From assembly GCF_044962685.1 (NCBI RefSeq), contig NZ_JBBKTX010000014.1, positions 62,001-126,000 of the forward strand: 64,000 bases of DNA, written 5' to 3'. The notes under the pieces are model-generated. The model did no database searches, was not told the origin of the DNA, and saw only the letters and a list, made by a program, of their open reading frames with translations. This document shows, one piece after another, positions 49,980 through 60,219 of this stretch (position 1 is its first letter; every line of letters begins with the position of its first letter). The position numbers and the translations under genes were made by a program. The stretch comes from Oceanobacter antarcticus (GTDB taxonomy: Bacteria > Pseudomonadota > Gammaproteobacteria > Pseudomonadales > Oceanobacteraceae).

Positions 49980-52712
49980 ATGATGGGTAATATTTTCCGC
50001 ACGCTCTTCGGCAGTAAAAATAGCCGGGAACTGAAGCGCATGGGTAAGCTGGTTGAGCAGGTCAATAGCTACGAAGAAGCGCAACAAGCGCTTACTGATA
50101 TAGAGCTGCAGGCAAAAACAGCCGAATTAAAACAACGCCTGAATCAGGGTGAAAAACTTGACGACTTGCTGCCTGAAGCGTTTGCAGTCTGTCGCGAAGC
50201 CAGTCGTCGGGTTATGGGCATGCGCCACTTTGATGTTCAGCTGATTGGTGGTATCACCCTGCATGAAGGACGTATTGCCGAAATGCGTACCGGTGAAGGT
50301 AAAACCCTGGTGGGTACCTTGCCGACGTATCTGAATGCATTAACTGGCAAGTGCGTTAATGTCGTCACGGTGAACGATTACCTTGCCCGTCGTGATGCCG
50401 AATGGATGCGCCCGTTGTATGAATTTTTGGGTTTGACGGTCGGTGTGGTTGTGCCTGGTCAACAAACAGCCGAAAAGCGCGAGCAATATCAAGCAGATAT
50501 TGTATATGGAACGAACAACGAATTTGGCTTTGATTACTTGCGCGACAACATGGCCTTTTCCGTAGAGGACAAGGTTCAGCGTGATCTGTACTTTGCTATT
50601 GTCGATGAAGTGGACTCCATCCTGATTGACGAAGCCCGTACACCACTGATTATTTCCGGCCCCGCCCAGGATAACTCCGAACTTTACCGCAAAATAAATC
50701 TGCTGGCTCCCAAGTTGCAAAAGGGTGAGCTGGATGAAGAAGATAATCCTATTTCCGGTCACTTTATTATCGATGAAAAAAGTCGTTCAATTGAGATGAC
50801 AGAAGAAGGTCACGAGTTTGTTGAAGAGATGCTGGTTGCTGAAGGTCTTCTCGAAGCGGGTGAAAGCCTCTACGCAACGCAAAATCTTAACCTGCTGCAC
50901 CATGTCCATTCGGCTTTGCGGGCGCATGCGATTTATAGCAAAAATGTCGACTATATCGTTCAAAATGGTCAGATTGTGATCGTTGATGAACATACCGGGC
51001 GAACCATGCCCGGACGACGCTGGAGTGAAGGTCTGCACCAGGCCATCGAGGCAAAAGAAGGTGTGCGTATTCAGGCAGAAAGCCAGACGCTGGCTTCTAC
51101 TACCTTCCAGAACTACTTTCGGTTGTACGAAAAGCTGGCTGGTATGACCGGGACTGCGGACACCGAAGCTTTCGAGTTCCACCAGATTTACGGCCTGGAT
51201 GTTGTGGTTATTCCTACCAACAAGCAGGTACAGCGAACCGATTATAATGACGTGATCTACGCTACGGTGCCAGAGAAGTATGACGCTGTTGTTGAGGAGA
51301 TTCGTGCCGTCATTGAATTGAAGCGGCCGGTTCTGGTTGGCACTGCATCCATTGAATCATCCGAATATGTTTCCGGTTTACTACAAAAAGCCGGTATTCC
51401 CCACAATGTTCTGAACGCCAAGGAAAATGCCCGTGAGGCGGAAATTATTGCCGATGCCGGTCGTCCCGGGGCCGTAACCATTGCTACCAATATGGCGGGT
51501 CGTGGTACTGACATCATGTTGGGTGGTAACTGGGAGTCCGAGATTTCGCGCCTGGATAATCCATCTGACGACGACATCGAGGCGATCAAGCTGGACTGGA
51601 AAACGCGTCACGATGCGGTTTTGGAAGCCGGTGGTTTACATATTGTCGGGACGGAGCGGCACGAGTCGCGCCGTATCGACAATCAGTTACGTGGCCGTGC
51701 GGGCCGTCAGGGGGATCCAGGTTCTACTCGCTTCTTCTTGTCGCTGGATGATAGCTTGATGCGCATGTTTATGTCTGAACGTATGCGCGGAATGATGCAG
51801 GCGTTAGGCATGAAGGATGGTGAATCGATCGAACACAAAATGGTCACCAATGCGGTCGAGAAGGCACAACGCAAGGTCGAAGGCCGCAACTTTGATATTC
51901 GTAAGCAGTTGCTGGAATACGACGATGTGGCCAACGACCAGCGCCGCGTTGTGTATGAACAGCGTAATGACCTGATGGCGATGGAGGATATCGGCGATAT
52001 CATCACAACGATACGCAAGGATGTGATGGAAGACGCAGTCAGCGATTATATCGCGCCACAAAGTCTGGAAGAGCAGTGGGATATCGCTGGGCTGGAAGCG
52101 CATCTGAGTGCTGAATTTAATGTCGAATTGCCGATTCAGCAGTGGTTGGATGCCGAAGACAAACTGTATGAGGAAACCCTGCGTGAACGCATTGCGGATA
52201 CCGTTGAGCAAGCCTACAAAGACAAGGAGGCCTCGGTTGGTCGTGAAACCCTGCGTATCTTCGAAAAACAGGTGATGCTACAGATTGTTGATAATCTCTG
52301 GAAAGAGCACCTGGCGACCATGGATCACCTGCGCCAGGGTATTCATCTGCGTGGTTATGGCCAGAAAAATCCGAAGCAAGAATATAAACGTGAATCGTTT
52401 AACCTGTTTCAGGAGCTGCTTGGCAATATCAAGCGCGAGACCATTCGGGTGCTGTCTCACGTCAAGGTTCGTGAAGAATCTGAAGTCCGTGAAATGGAAG
52501 AGAAGCGACGAGCCGAAGCGGAAGCCCAGGCGCAACTGGCCAAATACGAGCACGAAACCACCAGTGGTATGGTTGCAGACGAGCCAGTTGCGGCAGCTGG
52601 AGATGATCAGGTGCAACCGTTTGTCCGTGATGAGCGCAAAGTAGGACGTAATGAACCTTGCCCGTGTGGTTCTGGTAAAAAATACAAGCATTGTCATGGC
52701 ACATTGTCATAA
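49980..52712 (+). CDS. secA: Protein translocase ATPase SecA
   Basis: A 910-residue Sec motor ATPase. It has Walker A MRTGEGKTLVGTLP, Walker B VDEVDSILIDEARTP, helicase motif NMAGRGTDIMLGGNW and a C-terminal zinc-binding motif CPCGSGKKYKHCH that contacts SecB and membranes. The start is ATG 49980, with ATG 49983 directly after it. The length is normal. No SecM-type arrest peptide was found upstream. Confidence 0.97.
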   Translation: MMGNIFRTLFGSKNSRELKRMGKLVEQVNSYEEAQQALTDIELQAKTAELKQRLNQGEKLDDLLPEAFAVCREASRRVMGMRHFDVQLIGGITLHEGRIAEMRTGEGKTLVGTLPTYLNALTGKCVNVVTVNDYLARRDAEWMRPLYEFLGLTVGVVVPGQQTAEKREQYQADIVYGTNNEFGFDYLRDNMAFSVEDKVQRDLYFAIVDEVDSILIDEARTPLIISGPAQDNSELYRKINLLAPKLQKGELDEEDNPISGHFIIDEKSRSIEMTEEGHEFVEEMLVAEGLLEAGESLYATQNLNLLHHVHSALRAHAIYSKNVDYIVQNGQIVIVDEHTGRTMPGRRWSEGLHQAIEAKEGVRIQAESQTLASTTFQNYFRLYEKLAGMTGTADTEAFEFHQIYGLDVVVIPTNKQVQRTDYNDVIYATVPEKYDAVVEEIRAVIELKRPVLVGTASIESSEYVSGLLQKAGIPHNVLNAKENAREAEIIADAGRPGAVTIATNMAGRGTDIMLGGNWESEISRLDNPSDDDIEAIKLDWKTRHDAVLEAGGLHIVGTERHESRRIDNQLRGRAGRQGDPGSTRFFLSLDDSLMRMFMSERMRGMMQALGMKDGESIEHKMVTNAVEKAQRKVEGRNFDIRKQLLEYDDVANDQRRVVYEQRNDLMAMEDIGDIITTIRKDVMEDAVSDYIAPQSLEEQWDIAGLEAHLSAEFNVELPIQQWLDAEDKLYEETLRERIADTVEQAYKDKEASVGRETLRIFEKQVMLQIVDNLWKEHLATMDHLRQGIHLRGYGQKNPKQEYKRESFNLFQELLGNIKRETIRVLSHVKVREESEVREMEEKRRAEAEAQAQLAKYEHETTSGMVADEPVAAAGDDQVQPFVRDERKVGRNEPCPCGSGKKYKHCHGTLS

Positions 52713-52729
52713 GGCGTAAGAGATACAAC

Positions 52730-53947
52730 ATGGCCGTTAATTTTTCAGTATTTGAGGATTTTGCAACCGTTGCCGGTGTACGGTTGGGAATAGCCCAGTC
52801 TGCGGTGCGTTACCAGAACCGCGATGATATGGTTATTTTGGAGTTGGCAGAGGGTGCCGAGGTGGCTGGCGTATTTACCCAAAATGCTTTCTGCGCGGCT
52901 CCCGTGCAGATTGCCCGTGAGCATCTCGCTGTACAGTCACCGCGTTACCTGTTGATCAATACCGGCAATGCCAATGCCGGTACCGGCAAGCAAGGGTTTG
53001 CCAATGCTCGTCGTAGCTGTGAGTTGCTGGCCGCAGCTACCGGTGTTGAGGCCAGTCAGATACTGCCGTTTTCGACCGGAGTCATTGGCGAGCCACTCAA
53101 TATGGCCGCCTTTGAACGCGGCATTCCTCTGGCATTAGCACAACTTGGCGAAGATCAGTGGGCCCGTGCAGCGCGCGGTATCATGACAACGGATACCTTG
53201 CCAAAAGGTTACTCGCACTGCTTTGAACTGGATGGCCATGAGGTCACCATCAGTGGCATATCCAAAGGGGCTGGCATGATTAAGCCCAATATGGCAACCA
53301 TGCTGGGCTTTATTGCCACCGATGCGCAGATTGACAAAATGGTACTTGAGCAGTGGTGCAAGCGTCTGGCTAATGCCTCGTTTAACCGCATTACTATCGA
53401 TGGTGATACCTCAACCAACGACAGCTGTATCCTGATTGCTACTGGCCAATCGGCACTGACGATTACCGATGCCGATTCCCCCGTGGCCGAGATGCTGTTT
53501 AACGAATTAAAAATAGCCTTTCAGCTACTGGCCCAAGCCATTGTGCGTGACGGTGAAGGTGCAACCAAGTTTGTCACTGTCGAAGTTATTGAAGCTCGCG
53601 AGCCGCAAGAGGCACTGGATGTCGCCTACACGGTTGCTCATTCGCCACTGGTGAAGACCGCCATGTTTGCCTCCGATGCCAACTGGGGACGTATTCTTGC
53701 AGCAGTTGGTCGCGCCGGTGTCGCCAATATGGAACTGGATAAGATTCAGATCTGGCTTGATGACGTCCGTATCGTTGAAGATGGTGGCCGCTGTGATTCG
53801 TATACCGAAGCTGCTGGTGCTGCCATATTCAAACAGTCCGAGTTTACCGTGCGTATTGCGCTTGGACGCGGAGATGTGACCGAGACCATCTGGACGACGG
53901 ATTTGTCCCATGAGTATGTCACTATCAATGCCGATTATCGTTCCTGA
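52730..53947 (+). CDS. argJ: Glutamate N-acetyltransferase / ornithine acetyltransferase ArgJ
   Basis: A 405-residue bifunctional enzyme that moves the acetyl group from N-acetylornithine to glutamate. The self-cleavage site is the Thr in GMIKPNMATMLGF near residue 190. FSTGVIGEPLN and TIDGDTSTNDSCIL are family motifs. The ATG at 52730 gives the family N-terminus; the frame to 52691 overlaps secA. With ArgJ present, arginine synthesis should not need the ArgE-like enzyme at 9920. Confidence 0.96.
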   Translation: MAVNFSVFEDFATVAGVRLGIAQSAVRYQNRDDMVILELAEGAEVAGVFTQNAFCAAPVQIAREHLAVQSPRYLLINTGNANAGTGKQGFANARRSCELLAAATGVEASQILPFSTGVIGEPLNMAAFERGIPLALAQLGEDQWARAARGIMTTDTLPKGYSHCFELDGHEVTISGISKGAGMIKPNMATMLGFIATDAQIDKMVLEQWCKRLANASFNRITIDGDTSTNDSCILIATGQSALTITDADSPVAEMLFNELKIAFQLLAQAIVRDGEGATKFVTVEVIEAREPQEALDVAYTVAHSPLVKTAMFASDANWGRILAAVGRAGVANMELDKIQIWLDDVRIVEDGGRCDSYTEAAGAAIFKQSEFTVRIALGRGDVTETIWTTDLSHEYVTINADYRS

Positions 53948-54405
53948 TGGCTGTGAGAGATGTCGGTGATGTGAGTCACGCCGCTGTTGTTACTGAGCAA
54001 TTGGCGGTAGCTGTGGCGGTGATTTGTAATCCGCAACAGCAAATCCTGATCGCAAAACGCCCGGATCATAAACATCAGGGTGGGTTGTGGGAGTTTCCAG
54101 GGGGAAAGATTGAAGCAGGTGAAACAACCGCTGCCGCCCTGGTGAGAGAGCTGGACGAAGAGCTGGGCCTGCAACTGGGTAACGACAGTATGTTACCGTT
54201 GATTGAGGTCTGCTTTGATTATCCAGACAAGTCAGTCCGACTGGATGTTTACTGGGTAGAGGTAACGGCAACAGAGGCATTGCAGGCACACGGTGCCGAA
54301 GGGCAACCGATCTGCTGGGTTGGTGCTGCTGATTTGGCCAGCTACAATTTTCCGGCAGCCAATCAGCCAGTTCTGGATGCAACACTGGGCCGTTTGAAAC
54401 GTTAA
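53947..54405 (+). CDS. mutT: MutT-type Nudix hydrolase
   Basis: A 152-residue Nudix protein. The Nudix box GGKIEAGETTAAALVRELDE-ELGL is complete, and the N-terminus has the MutT-like ILIAKRPDHKHQGGLWEFPG. It probably hydrolyses 8-oxo-dGTP. The start ATG overlaps the argJ stop by one base. It converges with the DUF6164-like gene 16 bases away. Confidence 0.9.
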   Translation: MAVRDVGDVSHAAVVTEQLAVAVAVICNPQQQILIAKRPDHKHQGGLWEFPGGKIEAGETTAAALVRELDEELGLQLGNDSMLPLIEVCFDYPDKSVRLDVYWVEVTATEALQAHGAEGQPICWVGAADLASYNFPAANQPVLDATLGRLKR

Positions 54406-54421
54406 GTTAGTAGTTTTTTGG

Positions 54422-54769
54422 CTACTCAAACACCGTTACAAATGGCCATACAGTCAGCATCACGATGATTCCAATACCCGCCGCGACCAGAATAAAATCT
54501 ATCGGGCGTTCCCGAAAGCGATGGCGCAGGGATGGCACCGGTTGGGATGCCTCCCTGTTTTGGTCAAGCAGATCCTGTTGTACTGCGTCAATCAGCGATC
54601 TTGCCCTGTCGTAGTCATCGGCATCGACCAGCCAAATCGCTGCCACGGATATTCCCCAACGACCAGCATGGGTTTCATAACAATGAATAGCGTGCTGTTC
54701 CAGCAAAGCCCTCACTGCATCAGCTTCTTCATCCGGCACATTGTTCAGTCTGAACAGTAACTTCGCCAT
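54422..54769 (-). CDS. DUF6164-like small membrane protein
   Basis: A 115-residue protein. The N-terminal domain (MAKLLFRLNNVPDEEADAVR, then ETHAGRWGISVAAIWL) resembles the DUF6164 / DUF2007-like group. A C-terminal membrane segment follows (FILVAAGIGIIVMLTVWPFV). The start ATG at 54769 shares one base with the lnt stop (TAATG), so translation is coupled. The function is unknown. Confidence 0.8.
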   Translation of the reverse strand: MAKLLFRLNNVPDEEADAVRALLEQHAIHCYETHAGRWGISVAAIWLVDADDYDRARSLIDAVQQDLLDQNREASQPVPSLRHRFRERPIDFILVAAGIGIIVMLTVWPFVTVFE

Positions 54770-56322
54770 TACCGCTCGCTCGTTGCTGTTGTTGGCCGGG
54801 TGGCAATCACCAGTGCGGTAGCAAACAGCAGTGTTACCAAGCACAAAAAGTACAACGGCAGCAGCCCCCAGCGCATATAGGGCGTGTCTCCGCTCCGTAA
54901 TTCAGCCTTGGCCGTCAGGCTGCCGCGAATGCCGGTCGGTAGTTGCTTCACGATCTGACCATGGTTGTTTACTAATGCGGTAATACCGGTATTGGTCGAA
55001 CGCAGCAGGTAACGCCCGGTTTCCAACGCCCGCATTTGCGCCAGGCCCATGTGCTGTTTTGGCCCCAGAGAGTCGCCAAACCAGGCATCGTTGCTGACCG
55101 TGACCAACAGGTTAGCTTGCCTGGCCATGCGGCTGACGAGTTGTGGATAGGCTATTTCGTAGCAAATATAAGGGGCGATCAAATAAAGCTGTTGATGCAC
55201 TTCGAGACGGATCAGATCCTGATCGGGTGCACCATGCAAGAAGCTCGACATTTCCAGATCAAAAAATGGAATCAGGCCGCGTAGCTGGCTTTCAAAAGGA
55301 ATAAATTCACCAAAAGGAACCAGTTGTTGTTTGTGATACAGACCGTCAGCCATACCCGTCGCAACAATGCTGTTGTGATATTCCCCGGCCTGCGGGTGAT
55401 TTTGTGGATAGCGGTAAGCGATACCGGTTATCAGGCCAGCATCATGTTGTTGCGCTGTGTGATTAAGTTCGTCCAGGTAAGGTAAAAAACGATCATAGAC
55501 CAAGGTGATCGCTGTCTCCGGCCAGACAATCAGGTCGCTGTCCCAGAGTTTTGAGGTTTCCTTGAAATACAGGTTGATGGTCGGGCTGACCATTTCCGGC
55601 TTCCATTTCAGATTCTGATCAATGTTTCCCTGTACGCTGCTGACCGTCAGTTCACCCACTGGCGTTGTCCATTGCTGTTGTTGTAACAGGTATCCTGCTG
55701 GCCAGAGCAGTACGACCCAGAGGTATCTTAACTGGGTTGTCCGCAGAGCCTGAATCAGACTGGTGGCGGTCAGCATCAGAATAACCGAGATACCATAACT
55801 GCCAATAACGGGAGCCCAGCCGGATAGCCAACTGAACAGGTGTGCGTCACCCGCAAATAACCACGGGAAGCCGGTAAATATCCAGCTGCGTAGCCATTCG
55901 CTGATAAACCAGAAGGCGGGTAGCATTAGCCAGGGAATAACTGGTTGGCCATGGCGTCTGAACAGGGCGTAGAGGCTAAAGCAGATGGCGGGAACCAGTG
56001 CCAGCACTGCGGCAAACAACGCTGCCAACAGTATGGCCAAAGGGGCAGATGTGCCGCCAAAGTCATGCATGCTGACATAAACCCAGGAAACACCACTGCC
56101 AAATTGACCAAAGGCGTACCACCAGCTGCGTTCAAATGCCTGGCGGCACGAAGCGGGTTGCCACAGCAAGTGAGCAAACAGAATCAGACTGACCAGCCCC
56201 AGTGGCCACCAGTAAAGCGGTGCCAATGCTAGGGGAGCAATGGCTCCGGCTGCCAGTAATAACAGCGGCGTCATCCAGCGCTCGGATTTGATCATCATCC
56301 CGCTAGGGGTGGTTGGAATCAC
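54769..56322 (-). CDS. lnt: Apolipoprotein N-acyltransferase
   Basis: A 517-residue inner-membrane enzyme that adds the third acyl chain to lipoproteins. An N-terminal multi-span part is followed by a nitrilase domain with the triad Glu (VWPETAIT), Lys (YHKQQLVPFGEFIPFE) and Cys (APYICYEIAYP). The listed start is GTG 56322, overlapping the corC stop; the ATG pair nine codons on (MMIKSERW) is also possible. It lies downstream of corC in the standard order. Confidence 0.94.
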   Translation of the reverse strand: MIPTTPSGMMIKSERWMTPLLLLAAGAIAPLALAPLYWWPLGLVSLILFAHLLWQPASCRQAFERSWWYAFGQFGSGVSWVYVSMHDFGGTSAPLAILLAALFAAVLALVPAICFSLYALFRRHGQPVIPWLMLPAFWFISEWLRSWIFTGFPWLFAGDAHLFSWLSGWAPVIGSYGISVILMLTATSLIQALRTTQLRYLWVVLLWPAGYLLQQQQWTTPVGELTVSSVQGNIDQNLKWKPEMVSPTINLYFKETSKLWDSDLIVWPETAITLVYDRFLPYLDELNHTAQQHDAGLITGIAYRYPQNHPQAGEYHNSIVATGMADGLYHKQQLVPFGEFIPFESQLRGLIPFFDLEMSSFLHGAPDQDLIRLEVHQQLYLIAPYICYEIAYPQLVSRMARQANLLVTVSNDAWFGDSLGPKQHMGLAQMRALETGRYLLRSTNTGITALVNNHGQIVKQLPTGIRGSLTAKAELRSGDTPYMRWGLLPLYFLCLVTLLFATALVIATRPTTATSER

Positions 56323-57140
56323 ACAGGGGTGACCTCAAGTAAATTGATCTGGCGGCTGGTGCCGTTGATGACCTTGAAGTGCCAGTTTTCGATACTGATA
56401 CTTTCATTACATTCCGGTACCCGACCAAAATGATGGATGACGATACCACCGATGGTATCAAAATCGTCATCGCTGAAGCTGGCCTCAAAATGTTCGTTAA
56501 AGTCTTCGACCGGAGTGAGTGCCTTGACCATAAAAATCTGATTTTCGACTTCCTTGATCAGGCTCTCTTCTTCATCAAAATCATGCTCATCTTCAATATC
56601 GCCGACAATCTGTTCCAGTACATCTTCAATAGTGACCAGTCCGGCAACACTGCCAAATTCATCGACCACAACCGCCATATGATTCCGGGTGGCCCGGAAT
56701 TCCCGTAGCAGAACATTCAGGCGCTTGCTTTCCGGTACAAAAGTGGTTGGGCGTAAAATATCCTTGAGGCGGAAATTGTCATGGTGATCGGTAAGCAACA
56801 ATGGCAACAGATCCTTGGCCAGCATGATACCCAGGATTTCATTTTGCCCTTCACCCAGCACGGGGAAGCGGGAGTGAGCCGATTCAATAATGCGTGGAAT
56901 GCATCCCTTGAGCGACTCGTTGATTTGAATGGAGACCATTTGGGCGCGCGGAATCATGATATCCCGAACCTGCATCTCGGAAACCTGCAGGGCACCTTCA
57001 AGAATATTCAGGGTGTCGTTGTCGACGATGCTGCGTTCGGCAGCTTCTCGCACAATCACTTTGATGTCTTGACGACTTTGTGGATCGTCAGAGAACAGAT
57101 CAGTCAGCTTTTCCAGCCAACTTCGGGGGTCGTCGCTCAT
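56319..57140 (-). CDS. corC: CorC/HlyC-family CBS-domain protein
   Basis: A 273-residue cytoplasmic protein. Two CBS domains (RDIMIPRAQMVSI from about 60, and LRPTTFVPESKRLNVLLREF) are followed by a C-terminal CorC_HlyC domain (SFSDDDFDTIGGIVIHHFGR). It is linked to magnesium and cobalt efflux or to envelope homeostasis. It overlaps ybeY and lnt by four bases each, so the block is translated as a coupled unit. Confidence 0.92.
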   Translation of the reverse strand: MSDDPRSWLEKLTDLFSDDPQSRQDIKVIVREAAERSIVDNDTLNILEGALQVSEMQVRDIMIPRAQMVSIQINESLKGCIPRIIESAHSRFPVLGEGQNEILGIMLAKDLLPLLLTDHHDNFRLKDILRPTTFVPESKRLNVLLREFRATRNHMAVVVDEFGSVAGLVTIEDVLEQIVGDIEDEHDFDEEESLIKEVENQIFMVKALTPVEDFNEHFEASFSDDDFDTIGGIVIHHFGRVPECNESISIENWHFKVINGTSRQINLLEVTPV

Positions 57141-57619
57141 GGGGCCTCGTCTTGATAAGGGTCTGGGAAGCCGAGCTGCGCCAGCAGGCGTTGCTCCAGT
57201 TCTTCCATCTCTTCCGCTTCGTCGTCATTTATATGGTCGTATCCCAGTAAATGCAAGCAGCCATGAATGACCATATGAGCCCAGTGGGCATTCGCTGATT
57301 TACCTTGTTCGTGGGCTTCCCTTGTCACAATCTGTACACAGATGACCAGGTCTCCCAGTAAAGGGATAGGGACTTGCGGTGGGGCTTCAAAAGGAAATGA
57401 CAAGACATTGGTCGGCGAATCCTTGCCACGGTATTCGCTGTTTAATTGTTGGCTTTCTGCTTCGGCGCAAAGACGAATGGTCAGTTCCGGTTCGTCATAG
57501 GGGGAGCGTTCTGCCACTGCGGCGGTTACCCACTGCAGAAACTGCTCTTCCGTGGGCAAGCTTTCTGCTTGCAGATCAATTTCTTCGGCAATTTGTAAGT
57601 CAAGCAGCGCTAGCGTCAT
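57137..57619 (-). CDS. ybeY: Endoribonuclease YbeY
   Basis: A 160-residue zinc RNase involved in 16S rRNA 3'-end maturation and ribosome quality control. The metal motif is HGCLHLLGYDH (near residues 115-125), and SEYRGKDSPTNVLSFPFE is the other family motif. It overlaps phoH and corC by four bases. Confidence 0.96.
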   Translation of the reverse strand: MTLALLDLQIAEEIDLQAESLPTEEQFLQWVTAAVAERSPYDEPELTIRLCAEAESQQLNSEYRGKDSPTNVLSFPFEAPPQVPIPLLGDLVICVQIVTREAHEQGKSANAHWAHMVIHGCLHLLGYDHINDDEAEEMEELEQRLLAQLGFPDPYQDEAP

Positions 57620-58692
57620 GAAGTGGTTGCCTGTTGCCGTTCCTGGCGACTGGCTTCTCTGGCCTGTTCTTCTTGTTCGTCATGGCGATCGTAGGCATCA
57701 ACAATACGTTGTACCAAGGGGTGGCGGACAACATCACGATTATCAAAACGGGTGATACCGATGCCTTCAACGCCGTCGAGTACTTCCAGGCCATGACGCA
57801 AACCGGACAGTACACCACGTGGCAGATCCGTCTGGGTGATGTCACCGGTAATCACCGCTCTGGAGCCAAAGCCAATCCGGGTCAGAAACATTTTCATCTG
57901 TTCTTTGGTGGTGTTCTGGCTTTCATCCAGAATCACAAAAGAGTGGCTGAGGGTGCGCCCACGCATGTAGGCCAGCGGTGCCACTTCAATGACATTACGT
58001 TCCATCAACTTGCCGACGTATTCAAAACCGAGCATTTCGTAGAGGGCATCGTAGAGTGGACGCAGGTAGGGATCAATTTTCTGCGCCAGGTCGCCAGGCA
58101 GAAAGCCCAGTTTTTCACCGGCTTCTACCGCTGGGCGCACCAGCAAAATACGTCTGACATCATCTTTCAATAGCGCTTCTACCGCTGCAGCGACCGCCAG
58201 GAAGGTTTTGCCGGTACCGGCAGGGCCAATGCCGAAGCTGATGTCGTAGCGTCGTATCTGGTCAATGTATTCGCGCTGATGCTTGCCTCGTACCTTGACA
58301 TGGGCCTGGGGCGTTTTGATGATCAGCGAGCCGTGCTGGGGATCCGGCTGAGGCTGTTGTTCCGAGCTATCCGATTCATCCTGTTGGTTAATTTTGTCTT
58401 CTGATAGCAGTAAATGTATCAGATCCGGCGTGATCGGCGTGCCATTGGCGGTCTCACTGTAGAGCCGGTCAATCAGCCGGGCGGCACGGGCACCGGCTTC
58501 GCGGTCGCCTTCGAGGCGAAACTGGCCGCCACGATTATAAATGACCAACTGGTAGTGATCTGCAATCTGGTGGATATGGCTGTCCAGATTGCCACTGAGG
58601 TTGGCGAGCCGGGAGGCATTTTCCGGTTGCAGCTCCAGAGTCTGGACGGATATTTCAGCAACTGACGCTGGGGTGCTGGGCGTATCGGTCAA
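57616..58692 (-). CDS. PhoH-like ATPase (YbeZ)
   Basis: A 358-residue PhoH-family ATPase. A short N-terminal KH-like region precedes Walker A GIGPAGTGKTFLAVAAAVEAL (near residue 155) and Walker B FVILDESQNTTKEQMKMFL. It is thought to assist YbeY in RNA processing. The C-terminal tail is Glu/Arg-rich. It is the second gene of the miaB-phoH-ybeY-corC-lnt block. Confidence 0.94.
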   Translation of the reverse strand: MTDTPSTPASVAEISVQTLELQPENASRLANLSGNLDSHIHQIADHYQLVIYNRGGQFRLEGDREAGARAARLIDRLYSETANGTPITPDLIHLLLSEDKINQQDESDSSEQQPQPDPQHGSLIIKTPQAHVKVRGKHQREYIDQIRRYDISFGIGPAGTGKTFLAVAAAVEALLKDDVRRILLVRPAVEAGEKLGFLPGDLAQKIDPYLRPLYDALYEMLGFEYVGKLMERNVIEVAPLAYMRGRTLSHSFVILDESQNTTKEQMKMFLTRIGFGSRAVITGDITQTDLPRGVLSGLRHGLEVLDGVEGIGITRFDNRDVVRHPLVQRIVDAYDRHDEQEEQAREASRQERQQATTS

Positions 58693-58727
58693 AAAAATCT
58701 CCTGGGAGTAGGCAACGGCGTACTGGT

Positions 58728-60089
58728 CTAGTACGCCTGATCTGCATCGATGATGACACCGCGCAGGCTGTTCGGGTAGGCATCTTCAATCTGTACCCGT
58801 ACGAATTTACCAATCAGGCTGTGGTCTTCATAGCGGAAGTTTACAACGCGGTTGTTTTCCGTACGCCCTTGCAGTTCTCCCGGATCCTTGCGAGAGACAC
58901 CGGTGACCAGAATGGTTTCTTCACAGCCGACCATGCGGCGGCTGATTTGCTGGGCATTTTGTAAAATACGGGCTTGCAGAATATGCAGGCGTTCTTTCTT
59001 GACGCTTTCCGGGGTGTCGTCTGCCAGTTCAGCTGCCGGTGTGCCAGGGCGGGCGCTGTAAATAAAACTGAAAGACGTATCAAAACCAATACTTTCGATC
59101 AGTTTCATGGTGTCTTCAAAATCTGCCAGCGTTTCGCCAGGAAAGCCGATAATGAAGTCGGAGGAGACGGAAATATCCGGGCGCAACTTGCGCAGCCGCT
59201 CGATCTTGTCGAGATACAGATCAATTTCATGGCCGCGTTTCATCGCCGCGAGAATCCGGTTGGAGCCACTTTGTACTGGCAAGTGCAGGTGGCTTACCAG
59301 CTCTGGTACTTCGGCATACACTTGAATCAGGCTGTCACTGAACTCCAGTGGGTGTGAGGTGGTGAATCGAATCCGGTCAATACCGTCGATGTCGGCAACC
59401 TGGGTAATCAGTTCGGCCAGGTCGGCTTCTTCTCCATCGGTGGTTGCACCGCAGTAGGCGTTGACGTTCTGCCCCAGCAGGTTGACTTCCCGAACGTTTT
59501 GCGCTGCCAGTTGTTCTACTTCTCGCAGTACATCGGCGAGCGGTCGGCTGACCTCTTCGCCACGGGTGTAGGGGACAACGCAGAAAGTGCAATATTTGGA
59601 GCAACCTTCCATAACAGACACAAAAGCCGTACAGCCTTCCACTTTGGGAGCGGGCAGATGGTCGAATTTTTCGATTTCAGGGAAGGTAACGTCGACTACC
59701 TGGATGGCATTAGCTGCCTTGTTCACCATGGCTGGCAGGCGGTGGAGCGTTTGGGGGCCAAAGACCATATCGACAAAGGGCGCTCGTTTGATGATGGCGT
59801 CACCTTCCTGGCTGGCGACACAACCGCCGACGCCAATTTTAAGATCGGGGTTTTTGGCTTTCAGTTTTTTCCAGCGCCCTAGCTCATGAAAGACCTTTTC
59901 CTGGGCTTTTTCCCGAATCGAGCAGGTGTTCAGCAGAATGACATCGGCTTCTTCCGGGTTGTCGGTCATTTCCAGCTGATGGCTGGCTTCCAGCATGTCT
60001 GCCATCCGGGATGAATCGTATTCGTTCATCTGGCAACCGTGCGTTTTGATGTAAAGCTTTTTCGGTTGATCCTGAGTGGCAGAAGTCAT
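58728..60089 (-). CDS. miaB: tRNA methylthiotransferase MiaB
   Basis: A 453-residue radical-SAM enzyme that makes ms2i6A37 in tRNA. The N-terminal MTTase domain (YIKTHGCQMNEYDSSRM) has its own cluster cysteines. The radical-SAM site is CSKYCTFC within EGCSKYCTFCVVPYTRG, and a TRAM domain closes the protein. The ATG at 60089 is used; an in-frame TTG lies two codons earlier. It is the first gene of the block. Confidence 0.96.
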   Translation of the reverse strand: MTSATQDQPKKLYIKTHGCQMNEYDSSRMADMLEASHQLEMTDNPEEADVILLNTCSIREKAQEKVFHELGRWKKLKAKNPDLKIGVGGCVASQEGDAIIKRAPFVDMVFGPQTLHRLPAMVNKAANAIQVVDVTFPEIEKFDHLPAPKVEGCTAFVSVMEGCSKYCTFCVVPYTRGEEVSRPLADVLREVEQLAAQNVREVNLLGQNVNAYCGATTDGEEADLAELITQVADIDGIDRIRFTTSHPLEFSDSLIQVYAEVPELVSHLHLPVQSGSNRILAAMKRGHEIDLYLDKIERLRKLRPDISVSSDFIIGFPGETLADFEDTMKLIESIGFDTSFSFIYSARPGTPAAELADDTPESVKKERLHILQARILQNAQQISRRMVGCEETILVTGVSRKDPGELQGRTENNRVVNFRYEDHSLIGKFVRVQIEDAYPNSLRGVIIDADQAY

Positions 60090-60219
60090 GGGCAAAACAG
60101 CCTTCGGTGTCGCGTAAAAAAAGGGGCAGTATTATACTTCGCTCCCTTCTGTTGATGCCAGTGCGCATCTGCAGTCCTGATCGAGATTTTCTGTGCTACC
60201 GAGGTTGTCTGACGCCTTT